Of a DNA stretch of 64,000 nt, positions 51,450-59,728 are shown piece after piece (position 1 is the first letter of the stretch; every line of letters begins with the position of its first letter). The notes below the pieces were generated by a model. The model saw only the letters and a list, made by a program, of their open reading frames with translations. It was not told where the DNA came from and made no database searches. A program made the translations under genes and the position numbers. The DNA comes from Christensenella sp. UBA7703 (GTDB taxonomy: Bacteria > Bacillota > Clostridia > Christensenellales > CAG-138). The stretch is taken from positions 1 through 64,000 of the forward strand of contig DLGD01000001.1 of assembly GCA_002482505.1 (NCBI GenBank). The letters run 5' to 3'.

Positions 51450-52306
51450 AGACCAAACGCCTGTTAACGCGCTCACGTGATAAAAAGAAGTCGGTTGCAT
51501 TCTGGATCGCCGTATCGATCCTTTGCCTGCTCGCGCTCATATCACTCTTTCCGCTTGCGCTGGTCGTGCTGAACAGCTTTAAGACGCATACGGAGATCAT
51601 GCTCAACCCGTTCTCCTGGCCGACTTCGTTTTCCTTCCACAACTATGTTTACACATGGGAGATCGGAAAATTCGGTTCCGGGTTTATCAACAGCATCAAG
51701 TTGACGGCAAGCGCAATCATTGCCGGTGTGATTGGTTCCTCTACCATGGGCTATGTGCTGGCGACCCGACGGGTCAAAACCTGGAGGCCGTTGACGTTGT
51801 ATTTTATGCTGGCAACCACGGTACCGCTGCAGATGTTTATGCTGCCGCTGTATTCAACGTTTGTTGACCTGAAGCTCATGGGAAACGTCTATGCGGTTGG
51901 TGTAGCAATTGCCGCCTGGAACCTGCCGATGCCGATCTTTCTGATGCGCACCTATTTTTTGAAGGTGCCGTTTGAGTTGGAAGAGGCGGCAAGGATCGAC
52001 GGGGCAAACACGTTCCACGTGCTCACAAAGGTCATCATGCCGATCGTGTCGCCGGGCATTATCACGGTTGCGTGCATCATCGGCCTGTTTTCGTGGAATG
52101 AATATCTGCTGACGACGACGTTGCTCAAAAACGAGGTAAACTTTACCGCAACCCTGAAATTCCTGAATCTGAACGGAACATTTTCCCGCGATTTCAGCGT
52201 GATTATGGCGGGCGCCGTCATCATGGTCATCCCGATGGTGCTGGTGTTCCTGCTGCTGCAAAAACGCTTCATCGAAGGCATGGCAAACGGCGCGGTGAAG
52301 GGATAA
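51446..52306 (+). CDS. ABC transporter permease 2 (MalG/UgpE type)
   Basis: Inner-membrane permease of 286 residues with six hydrophobic segments and the EAA loop EEAARIDGANTFHVLTKVIMP. Its ATG overlaps the preceding stop (ATGA), with GGAGG inside the preceding gene. Together with 50556 it makes the CUT1 channel. An ATPase must come from elsewhere in the genome, such as a shared MsmX-type protein, since none is encoded in this operon. Confidence 0.9.
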   Translation: MKTKRLLTRSRDKKKSVAFWIAVSILCLLALISLFPLALVVLNSFKTHTEIMLNPFSWPTSFSFHNYVYTWEIGKFGSGFINSIKLTASAIIAGVIGSSTMGYVLATRRVKTWRPLTLYFMLATTVPLQMFMLPLYSTFVDLKLMGNVYAVGVAIAAWNLPMPIFLMRTYFLKVPFELEEAARIDGANTFHVLTKVIMPIVSPGIITVACIIGLFSWNEYLLTTTLLKNEVNFTATLKFLNLNGTFSRDFSVIMAGAVIMVIPMVLVFLLLQKRFIEGMANGAVKG

Positions 52307-52337
52307 TAAAAATAAGATAGCTGAGGGTGAAACAAAT

Positions 52338-54470
52338 ATGGGTGCAATGCAATTTCGCGACAAAATCTATGCCGGCGTTCTGGGGAAAATCATCGGCGTC
52401 TATATGGGACGCCCCGTAGAAGGCTGGAGCTATGATGCGATTCGAAAACAATTCGACTTTATCGACTATTATGTGGCGCATAAGACGGGCGCGCCGTTTA
52501 TCGTTCCGGACGACGACATTTCCGGCACGTTTGTGTTCTATCGTGCGCTGGAAGACAACGGCTATCCGCAGCAGATCAAAGCGGAACAGATCGGCGAAGC
52601 ATGGCTCAACTACATCGTGGAGGACAAGACCATCCTCTGGTGGGGCGGGCTTGCGCGTTCTACGGAGCACTCGGCCTATCTTCGCCTGAAGGCGGGGATT
52701 CAGCCGCCCGCCAGCGGGTCCGGCGAGCAGAACGGCATGGCGATTGCGGAGCAGATCGGTTCCCAGATCTTCATCGATACCTGGGCGATGGTGAACCCCG
52801 GAAATCCCGCGCGTGCGGCCGAGATGGCGAGGGAGGCCGCGATGGTCAGCCACGACGGTATTGCGATTGAGTGCGCGGTGTATCTTGCGGCGCTGGAAGC
52901 CATGGCGTTTGTTGAGCGGGATTTGGATATCCTTCTGAAAACATGCCGTCAATATATCGGCGACAATGCGTATGGCAGAGCGCTCAACGCCCTGCTTGAC
53001 GATGTGATTGCGCAGTGCGACGCGGCCAGCGACTGGCGAACGGTGCGCGATTGGATCGAGGAGAACCATAACTACGCGAAATACCAGGGCAACTGCCCGA
53101 TGGTGCCAAACCATCTTGCCGTCATCATGGCGCTCAAGATGGGCGGGGATGATTTCCGCAGGAGCGTTGCCATCGCGGTTTCCGCCGGATGGGACACGGA
53201 CTGCAACGGCGCAAACGTGGGCTGTCTGAACGCAATCCGTCTCGGGTTGGACAGCATCAATGCCGACACGGATCTGCGCGGCCCTGTTGCCGATCGTATA
53301 TATGTGGTCAGCACCGACGGCGGGGATTGCATCTTCGACGCAGTGCGTGAGACGCGAAAGATTCTCCGCGCCGCCGCCGCGCTCAACGGTGAGGCAATCC
53401 GCCAGCCGCAGGAGCGTTACGCGTTTGAATATCCGGGCAGCGTACAGGGCTTTTTGCCGCACCCGCCGCATACCTTCGGGCAGGCGGTCAAGCACGTCTA
53501 CAATACGCTCGTCTCGGAAGGGAAGCCGGGGCTGTCCATCGTCTACGAGGGGGTATCCGGGAGCGTACACGCAACCGTGTCCGTGCAGACCTATGTCGAC
53601 CCGAGCCCGAAAGCCGCGCCGGATACAAGCTACTTTGAGGTTTACGCAAGCCCTGCGCTCTATGCGGGACAGACGGTGCATGCGCAGGTGGACTGCCGCC
53701 AGCGTTCCAACCCGGAACTCAAGTTCTTCATCGATTATTATGATGCAAACGATGAGATTGCTACGCTTGTGAGCGAGCAGAGTTTCTCGCTGCAAAAAGG
53801 CGAAAACGCGATTTGTTGGGAGGTTCCCGATACGCATGGCCGCGCGATCTATCGCCTCGGCATTCTTTTATGCTCCGATGTTCGCAAGGATGGAGAGATC
53901 ATCCTCCGTACGCTGGACTGGAAGGGATCGCCCAAGTGCTTCTATATGGGCAAGGCAAACGAACTCACCCCCGGCATCAGCCCGTTTGTGACGCGCACGA
54001 AGTGGATGATGGCCTTCATGAACAGCACCAAGCACACGGGGCCGGATTATCTGGCGACCTTTGCGATTTCGCATCCCGAGCGCAACGGCGTTTTGACCAT
54101 CGGCACCACCGAATGGGACGACTACTCCGTTGCCTCTGAAATTCAGTTTGTGCACGCGCGTTATGCGGGGCTGGTTGCGCGCGCAAAAGGGCACAGGCGC
54201 TATTATGCCGCCGTCTTTCAGGACGGGAAGTTTGCGCTCATCAAGCGCAAAGGCGCAAACAGTACGGTGCTTGCCGTTTCGGAAACGGGCTATCGTGAAG
54301 GGGACTGGCATGCCGTGCGCTTTGATGTGAAGGATAGCGCGCTTGCCATGTATGTCGACGGACAATGTGTCGTTACGGCACGGGACGATGAATTTCGCAC
54401 CGGCGCCGCGGGGTATGTTGCCGATGAGGGTGCGATTGTCGCCAATACGTTTGCGGTGCGCGCGCTGTAA
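52338..54470 (+). CDS. ADP-ribosylglycohydrolase-family protein 2 with C-terminal beta-sandwich
   Basis: A 710-residue protein, about twice the family length. The N-terminal all-alpha domain (about 1-350) has GVLGKIIGVYMGRPVEG, the metal segment VPDDDISGTFVFY and the late segment SAGWDTDCNGANVG, so the two-metal site seems complete. The C-terminal half (about 380-710) is rich in beta segments. It includes a jelly-roll-like part (HATVSVQTYVDPSPKAAP) and a concanavalin-like part with EGDWHAVRFDVKDSALAMYVDG, typical of carbohydrate-binding or glycosidase-associated domains. No signal peptide is seen, so it works in the cytoplasm. It lies between the permease and second kinase genes. Confidence 0.85.
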   Translation: MGAMQFRDKIYAGVLGKIIGVYMGRPVEGWSYDAIRKQFDFIDYYVAHKTGAPFIVPDDDISGTFVFYRALEDNGYPQQIKAEQIGEAWLNYIVEDKTILWWGGLARSTEHSAYLRLKAGIQPPASGSGEQNGMAIAEQIGSQIFIDTWAMVNPGNPARAAEMAREAAMVSHDGIAIECAVYLAALEAMAFVERDLDILLKTCRQYIGDNAYGRALNALLDDVIAQCDAASDWRTVRDWIEENHNYAKYQGNCPMVPNHLAVIMALKMGGDDFRRSVAIAVSAGWDTDCNGANVGCLNAIRLGLDSINADTDLRGPVADRIYVVSTDGGDCIFDAVRETRKILRAAAALNGEAIRQPQERYAFEYPGSVQGFLPHPPHTFGQAVKHVYNTLVSEGKPGLSIVYEGVSGSVHATVSVQTYVDPSPKAAPDTSYFEVYASPALYAGQTVHAQVDCRQRSNPELKFFIDYYDANDEIATLVSEQSFSLQKGENAICWEVPDTHGRAIYRLGILLCSDVRKDGEIILRTLDWKGSPKCFYMGKANELTPGISPFVTRTKWMMAFMNSTKHTGPDYLATFAISHPERNGVLTIGTTEWDDYSVASEIQFVHARYAGLVARAKGHRRYYAAVFQDGKFALIKRKGANSTVLAVSETGYREGDWHAVRFDVKDSALAMYVDGQCVVTARDDEFRTGAAGYVADEGAIVANTFAVRAL

Positions 54471-54475
54471 CGAAG

Positions 54476-55396
54476 ATGAAGTACGCGATTGTTTCAACGG
54501 CGGTCGCCGATCATATCCGGCTTTCCTCCGGCGAGGACATCGGGTTCCGCCTGGGCGGCGCGGGCATCTATGCCTGGAGCGGCGTCCGGCTCTGGAGCGA
54601 TTCCTGCCGCTTGATCACAGGCGTCGGTGCGGATTTTTCTACGCTGTTTGGCGGTTGGCTCCGGGAAAGCGGAGCGGACACGAGCGGTTTGATTGTAAAG
54701 GACGCACGCACGGCGATTTCCAATATCCAGTATTTCGAGGATGGGGAGCGCGTGGAGACACCGGAATACGGCCTGACGCATTATGCCAAACTCGAAGCGG
54801 CACCAGAAGAGATTGCGCAGCATGCCAGGGGCGCAAAGGGCGTCTATCTCTTCAAGGGTTTATCCGAGACATTCTGGGACCGGTTGCTTGCGTATAAGAA
54901 GGAGCTCGGATTCCGGCTCCTGTGGGAAATCAACGCGGACGCAGCCAGACCGGAGCGATATGCCGAGATTCTGCGGCGCGCGGAGGAATGCGATGTGTTT
55001 TCGATCAACCGCGCGGAAGCCATGGCGCTGTTCGACACAACCAGCGAGCAGCGCGCGATTGGGAATCTGGTGCGGTGGGGGTTGCCGATGGTCTACCTCC
55101 GGCGGGGCGCGAGTGGCGCAATGATAATCACCCCGCGCGGCGTGGAGGAGATTCCTTCTGCACCCGTGGAACGGGTCGTTGACCCGACCGGCGCGGGAAA
55201 CAGCGCAAGCGCGGCGGTGCTGTATGGCTTTTGCGAGGGGATGACGCCGTATGAATGCGGACTCTTGGGCAGCATCAGCGCGAGTTTCTGCATCCGCCAG
55301 TACGGGCCGCCCGTGATTGATACTGCTGTAATGGCGCAGGCAAAGCGACAACTGGAACAGATGAAGAGGGATCACGACAATGCGCAAAAGCGATGA
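54476..55396 (+). CDS. PfkB-family protein with atypical GAGN motif
   Basis: A 306-residue ribokinase-like protein. It has the family opening (FRLGGAGIYAWSGVRLW, GVGADFS), but the C-terminal motif reads VVDPTGAGNSASAAVLYG, so the catalytic Asp of GAGD is replaced by Asn. The codon is unambiguous (AAC at 55198-55200 context GGA AAC AGC). It may be inactive, use another base, or act as a binding partner. The gene follows the large hydrolase gene by five bases with a weak ribosome site and overlaps the nucleoside phosphorylase gene by 17 bases. It is one of two PfkB genes in this operon. Confidence 0.85.
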   Translation: MKYAIVSTAVADHIRLSSGEDIGFRLGGAGIYAWSGVRLWSDSCRLITGVGADFSTLFGGWLRESGADTSGLIVKDARTAISNIQYFEDGERVETPEYGLTHYAKLEAAPEEIAQHARGAKGVYLFKGLSETFWDRLLAYKKELGFRLLWEINADAARPERYAEILRRAEECDVFSINRAEAMALFDTTSEQRAIGNLVRWGLPMVYLRRGASGAMIITPRGVEEIPSAPVERVVDPTGAGNSASAAVLYGFCEGMTPYECGLLGSISASFCIRQYGPPVIDTAVMAQAKRQLEQMKRDHDNAQKR

Positions 55397-56303
55397 GATA
55401 CGGAACAAACCGTCCATACAATCCATACATAAAACGTATGAATACGAGAACAACATACCTCCGCGCGGCTTTTTTATCAACGGCCGCCCGGCGCTGACGC
55501 AGATCGACCCGGATAAGGTCGGGGATTATGTGATCGTTCTCGTGCGCGACGCACTCTGCGCCTACGGAGAAGACCCGGCAAAGGTGGTTGCCGATCGTCT
55601 GGAGCGATCGGAGCTGATCGGACAATCGGGGATGTTCACCTCCTATTCCGGCTGGTATAAGGGCGCGCATATCACGGCTGTCAGCGGCGGGAGCGGTGCG
55701 CCGGAGATGGAGCTGATCCTGTACGATTATATGGAGTTTACCAACGCGAGCACGTTCATTCGCCTCGGCGGTTCCGGCGGGTTTGGAGACGGCGTTAATC
55801 CCGGCGATCTGGTGATTGCCTCCGGCGCGGTGCGCGGGGAGGGAATGACCCGCGCCTATATTGACGCGGGCTATCCTGCTGCGGCGCATTATGAGGTGGT
55901 TCTTGCGATGGTGCAGGCGGCGGAAACGGTAAAGCATCCCTACCATGTGGGTGTAACTGTATCCTGCGACAGCGATTATGTTGGCGGCGGAAGACCGGGC
56001 GTGGGCGGATATCTACAGCCGCGAAATATGGAACATGCTGCGGTGTATAACCGCGCAGGGTGCCTCAACGGGGATCGGGAATCCTCCGCAATCATCACGC
56101 TTTCAGCGCTGTTTGGTAGGCGTGGCGGCTCGGTCTGTTCGGTTTCGGACAACATGTGTTCCGGTGCGCGCTTTACGGAGGGAATCGGGCATAACTATGC
56201 GCTGGATGTGGTGCTGGAAGGATGCGCGAACCTGCACCGAATGGACACGCAAAAGGGAGAAAAGTCAAATTGGTATCCCGAACTGGCAGAGAAGGAGTCT
56301 TAA
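55380..56303 (+). CDS. Nucleoside phosphorylase-like protein (PNP/UDP family)
   Basis: A 307-residue protein of the purine/uridine phosphorylase superfamily. The phosphate-binding Gly-rich loop RLGGSGGFGDG and the segment PGDLVIASGAVRGEGMT match uridine-phosphorylase-type enzymes (about 130-160). By family it cleaves a nucleoside with phosphate to give the base and ribose-1-phosphate. AGAGGGAT inside the preceding gene serves as ribosome site, and the frames overlap by 17 bases. It is longer than typical uridine phosphorylase (about 250) because of an N-terminal extension of about 45 residues. Confidence 0.85.
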   Translation: MRKSDEIRNKPSIQSIHKTYEYENNIPPRGFFINGRPALTQIDPDKVGDYVIVLVRDALCAYGEDPAKVVADRLERSELIGQSGMFTSYSGWYKGAHITAVSGGSGAPEMELILYDYMEFTNASTFIRLGGSGGFGDGVNPGDLVIASGAVRGEGMTRAYIDAGYPAAAHYEVVLAMVQAAETVKHPYHVGVTVSCDSDYVGGGRPGVGGYLQPRNMEHAAVYNRAGCLNGDRESSAIITLSALFGRRGGSVCSVSDNMCSGARFTEGIGHNYALDVVLEGCANLHRMDTQKGEKSNWYPELAEKES

Positions 56304-56306
56304 CGC

Positions 56307-57473
56307 ATGGAGAACAGACAACCGAGCAATCCGATGTGCCGTCAGGCATGGAGCATACCCGCGTTGATTCGGGAGCAGTATGCGTCGCTGGAGCACATGG
56401 CAAGAACGCTGCTGACGACGCCGGAGATCTTCTCGATTCAGAGAATCATACTCACAGGTTGCGGGGACTCCTATGCCGCCGCGCTGTCGATGAAGCATAT
56501 CTTTGAACTCTTGACGCAGATTCCAACCGAGGTGGTTGAGCCGCTGGATCTTGCGCGCTATTATCACCCGAAGCAGATTGGTTTCGCGCCGAATAACCCG
56601 CTGGTATTTGCGGTGAGCAATTCCGGCAGCGTATCCCGCGTGGACGAGGCGGTGCAGTTTGTCAACGCACACGGCGGTTTTACGCTCGGCATCACCTCCC
56701 GGCCGGATTCTCCGCTTGGCGTGCATGCAAAACGGGTGTTTCAGACGGCGATCGATTCATTTGAACCATCGCCGGGGGTGAGGAGCTATCTCGTTTCCGT
56801 TTTGTCCCTGTTGCTGCTGGCGATTCGAATCGGGGAGGTGCGCGGCCGGCAAACCATGGATCAGTCCGAACAGCTGCGGCGCGATATCCTGCGTCAGGCA
56901 GATGTGCTCGAACAACTTTTGCCGCAGATGGACGAGCAGACGCGGGAACTGGCTTTCCGCTGGCGCGAGATGCCCGCGTTTGACTTTATCGGCGGCGGGT
57001 TTGACTATGCCGCGGCGTTCTATGGCCACGCGAAGATTTTGGAGGCGACGGGAAGGCACTCCTCCTGTGTGGACGCGGAGGAATGGCTGCACCTCAACTT
57101 TTTTGCGCGCGGCGTTGCAACCACGGCAACGGTGATCGTCGCAAACACGACAAACCCTGCGATCAGTCGCGTTTCGGAAACGATTCGATACGCAAGACAA
57201 CTCGGCAGGCCGCTGTTGATCCTTACGGACGGGGAATTGGAGGCGGCGGAGGATCATGAGCCCGTAATCCGCGTTCCGAAGACACAAACACAGATCACGA
57301 TGCCGCTGACGCAGTTCGTTCCGCTGGCGCTGCTGGCGGGATATCTGGGTGAAGCGCTGGGTGAAGAATACGGACGCGGATGCAAAGGCCCCTGGCAGTT
57401 TGCAGACGGAGCGGCCTGCATACGCAACAGCCGCGTTGTCGTCCGTAAGACTTTGTTGCAGCAGGAATCATAA
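56307..57473 (+). CDS. SIS-domain protein, fructosamine deglycase/GlmS isomerase-like
   Basis: A 388-residue protein with two sugar isomerase (SIS) domains. The first has the phospho-sugar loop LTGCGDSYAAALSMKHIFE, then LVFAVSNSGSVSRVDEAV. The second has FIGGGFDYAAAFYGHAKILE and DAEEWLHLNFFARG, with the Glu and His positions common to deglycases. FrlB and AgaS relatives split the C-N bond of sugar phosphates with an amine. In this operon it would be a natural partner to the PfkB kinase and GntR regulator. It has no glutaminase domain, so it is not a true GlmS. Confidence 0.82.
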   Translation: MENRQPSNPMCRQAWSIPALIREQYASLEHMARTLLTTPEIFSIQRIILTGCGDSYAAALSMKHIFELLTQIPTEVVEPLDLARYYHPKQIGFAPNNPLVFAVSNSGSVSRVDEAVQFVNAHGGFTLGITSRPDSPLGVHAKRVFQTAIDSFEPSPGVRSYLVSVLSLLLLAIRIGEVRGRQTMDQSEQLRRDILRQADVLEQLLPQMDEQTRELAFRWREMPAFDFIGGGFDYAAAFYGHAKILEATGRHSSCVDAEEWLHLNFFARGVATTATVIVANTTNPAISRVSETIRYARQLGRPLLILTDGELEAAEDHEPVIRVPKTQTQITMPLTQFVPLALLAGYLGEALGEEYGRGCKGPWQFADGAACIRNSRVVVRKTLLQQES

Positions 57474-57498
57474 TTTAAAAGCATAAGGGAGCAACATC

Positions 57499-58257
57499 AT
57501 GGGGAATGGAACAAAGATGGACGCAAAAACGGCACGCGTGATGATCTGGGAGGAGCTGCGCAAGGTTGCAAAGCCGGACTCGCGCTTTAGCTGGAACTTT
57601 GCGGAGTTTATTACGGATTATGAAGGCAGCGAATATTGCGCAAAAAACCTTTGCCAGACGGAGATCTATCAAAAGGCGAACGTGATCTTCATCACGCCGG
57701 ACAACAATTTGGAACGTTTCCGCGAACAGGCGATCCGTGATCAAAAGATCATTTTAATGACCAACTACAGCATCTCGCGCGGCGTGTTTCTCCTCCGTCC
57801 CGAATGGATTCCCGCGGGGAAGGAGGAGCTCGCCTCCACGCTCGACGGCGTACAGCGCTTCTGGAAGCACATGACGCTGAAGGAGATACGCGCCACGTTC
57901 GACCGGATCGATATGATGGTGACCGGCGCTTCCGCGATCACGCCGAGCGGGATACGCTTTGGAAAAGGGCATGGGTATTTTGATCTGGAATGGGCGTTCT
58001 TCCACACCATCGGCGTCGTTGGAGACGAAACCCCGGTGTTCTGCGTCGGCCACGATTGCCAGGTGGTGGATGTGGAGGTCACGGTGGAACCGTATGACAC
58101 TGCGATTGACTATATCGTCACGCCGACGCGCGTGATCCGTACGCGAAACGAGTTTCCAAAGCCGAGCCATGGCGTTTACTGGAGTCTGCTTGCGCCGGGC
58201 ATGCGCGAGCAGATCCCCCCGCTGCAGGAGCTCTGGATGGATCAATTCTGTAAATAA
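57499..58257 (+). CDS. 5-formyltetrahydrofolate cyclo-ligase-family protein
   Basis: A 252-residue member of the MTHFS fold. The C-terminal FGKGHGYFDLEWAFF resembles the nucleotide-binding GRGGGYYDR of true cyclo-ligases but differs at several positions, and an N-terminal Lys-Arg patch is weak. The protein is longer than typical MTHFS (about 190). It may therefore act on a substrate other than 5-formyl-THF. It lies between the SIS and YjbQ genes. The ribosome site is AGGGAG. The chemistry in this operon is unknown. Confidence 0.78.
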   Translation: MGNGTKMDAKTARVMIWEELRKVAKPDSRFSWNFAEFITDYEGSEYCAKNLCQTEIYQKANVIFITPDNNLERFREQAIRDQKIILMTNYSISRGVFLLRPEWIPAGKEELASTLDGVQRFWKHMTLKEIRATFDRIDMMVTGASAITPSGIRFGKGHGYFDLEWAFFHTIGVVGDETPVFCVGHDCQVVDVEVTVEPYDTAIDYIVTPTRVIRTRNEFPKPSHGVYWSLLAPGMREQIPPLQELWMDQFCK

Positions 58258-58292
58258 GGACAATCGCAGCGAAAGAAACAAGGGGTATTGAT

Positions 58293-58703
58293 ATGTTGAA
58301 GCATGTAAAGATACAAACCAACGATCGCGATGTCATCTCCCTGACGGACGAGGTCAAGGCGTATGTTGAGGGAAGCGGCGTGCAGGAGGGAATCTGCCTT
58401 GTAACGATTCCGCACACAACCGCAGCGCTGACGGTTACATCCTTTTGGGACCCGAACGGCTTTCTGGATCTTCAGGACGAAATTTGCCGGTTGATCCCGA
58501 CGCGGATCGACTTCAAGCACCAGCATGACACACCGCAGGACGCGGCGGGGCATGTGAAGTCGTCACTGGTCGGCGCTTCCTTGTCGCTGATCGTGCATGA
58601 GGGCAAGCTGCTTTTAGGGCACTCGCAGGGAATCTTTTTTCTGGAATTTGACGGGCCGCGGAATCGCGAATATTTCATCAAGATACAGGCCGACCCGGTT
58701 TGA
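58293..58703 (+). CDS. YjbQ-family protein (UPF0047)
   Basis: A 136-residue beta-barrel-like protein of the YjbQ family, of normal length. Family marks are IPHTTAALTV and a late GHVKSSLVGASLSL, ending LGHSQGIFFLEFDGPR, with the conserved His residues. In E. coli YjbQ has been linked to weak thiamine-phosphate-synthase-type activity, but its true role is unsettled. A standalone copy is usual, so its place in a catabolic operon is notable. It lies 36 bases after the cyclo-ligase-like gene. Confidence 0.88.
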   Translation: MLKHVKIQTNDRDVISLTDEVKAYVEGSGVQEGICLVTIPHTTAALTVTSFWDPNGFLDLQDEICRLIPTRIDFKHQHDTPQDAAGHVKSSLVGASLSLIVHEGKLLLGHSQGIFFLEFDGPRNREYFIKIQADPV

Positions 58704-58759
58704 GAAGCATGATATTGAGTTAATTGAGGCCGATATCGCCGAAGAATAGGAGCGAAAGC

Positions 58760-59707
58760 ATGAAGAAGATCATTTTAGACTGCGACCCCGGAATGGATGA
58801 CTCCGTGGCGATTGCCATGGCGGTGAAATCGCCGGCGCTGTCCCTGCTTGCGGTCACCGCGGTCAACGGCAACTATCCGGTGGATGTGACGAGCAAGAAC
58901 GCGCTGAAGATGCTGGAGCTGCTCGGGCGAACGGATATTCCGGTTGCGCGCGGCATGGCGCGTCCCATGGTACGACAGTCTCCGAAAGACCCGTTTACAC
59001 ACGGCGTAGACGGACAGGCGGAGAATTTTCTGCCGGAGCCGAAGACGGCGCTGAGCGGCCTTCATGCGGTTGACCTCATCATTGAAACGATCCGGGCTAA
59101 CCCGCACGAGGTGAGCATCCTCTGCACGGCGCCCATGACAAACCTTGCGGTGGCGTTTATAAAAGCACCGGAGATCATCCCGCTTGTGGAGCGCGTCGTT
59201 GCCATATCCGGCATGTTCGGGTTGAATGAATACGCTTTTTTGAACGCCACGGGGGATTCGCCGCAGAGTGAATGGAACGTATTTGTGGATCCGGAGGCGG
59301 CGGATGTCGTCTATCGTTCGGGCGTTCCGCTGACGCTGATCGGGCTGGATGTAGCGACGCATTTCTGCGTCAATTTCTCTCAAGCGGAGCTGACTGCGCT
59401 GGAGCAAAGCCCGCGCGGCGAGGCGCGGTTTCTACGTCAGGCAATTCGGTTTGTCAACAGCCGCGGATTCGAAGCCTACTGTACGGTCATCGACTGCCTC
59501 GCGCTCGGCTATGCAATCGACCCGACGTTAATTGAAACAAAGCCGTTTCATGTCGGGGTGGAAACCAAGGACGGGCTGACGCTGGGGATGACCGTCCGCG
59601 ACGGGCGGCATCATCATATCTGGTCGGAACTGCCCCTCGTTGAGGTTGGTGTCTGGGCGGACTATGACCGGTTTTTAAAGCAACTGATGTCGCTCATATT
59701 GGCGTAG
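58760..59707 (+). CDS. Inosine-uridine-preferring nucleoside hydrolase family protein
   Basis: A 315-residue N-ribohydrolase. The calcium-binding motif DCDPGMDDSVAIAMA near the N-terminus (Asp residues at about 6, 8 and 12-13), TNLAVAFIKAP and a C-terminal region with NVFVDPEAADVV and DCLALGYAIDP (catalytic-side Asp) are typical. It cleaves nucleosides to base plus ribose. An ATG at 58760 is chosen because AGGAG lies before it; a longer frame has none. It adds a hydrolytic N-glycosidase next to the phosphorylase and transferase genes. Confidence 0.9.
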   Translation: MKKIILDCDPGMDDSVAIAMAVKSPALSLLAVTAVNGNYPVDVTSKNALKMLELLGRTDIPVARGMARPMVRQSPKDPFTHGVDGQAENFLPEPKTALSGLHAVDLIIETIRANPHEVSILCTAPMTNLAVAFIKAPEIIPLVERVVAISGMFGLNEYAFLNATGDSPQSEWNVFVDPEAADVVYRSGVPLTLIGLDVATHFCVNFSQAELTALEQSPRGEARFLRQAIRFVNSRGFEAYCTVIDCLALGYAIDPTLIETKPFHVGVETKDGLTLGMTVRDGRHHHIWSELPLVEVGVWADYDRFLKQLMSLILA

Positions 59708-59728
59708 TGAACAGAACGGAGAGCGGGT

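Noticed and set aside
52269..53837. Long open frame (about 520 codons) on the minus strand
   Set aside because: Antisense to the large ADP-ribosylglycohydrolase gene, whose motifs and operon context are strong.
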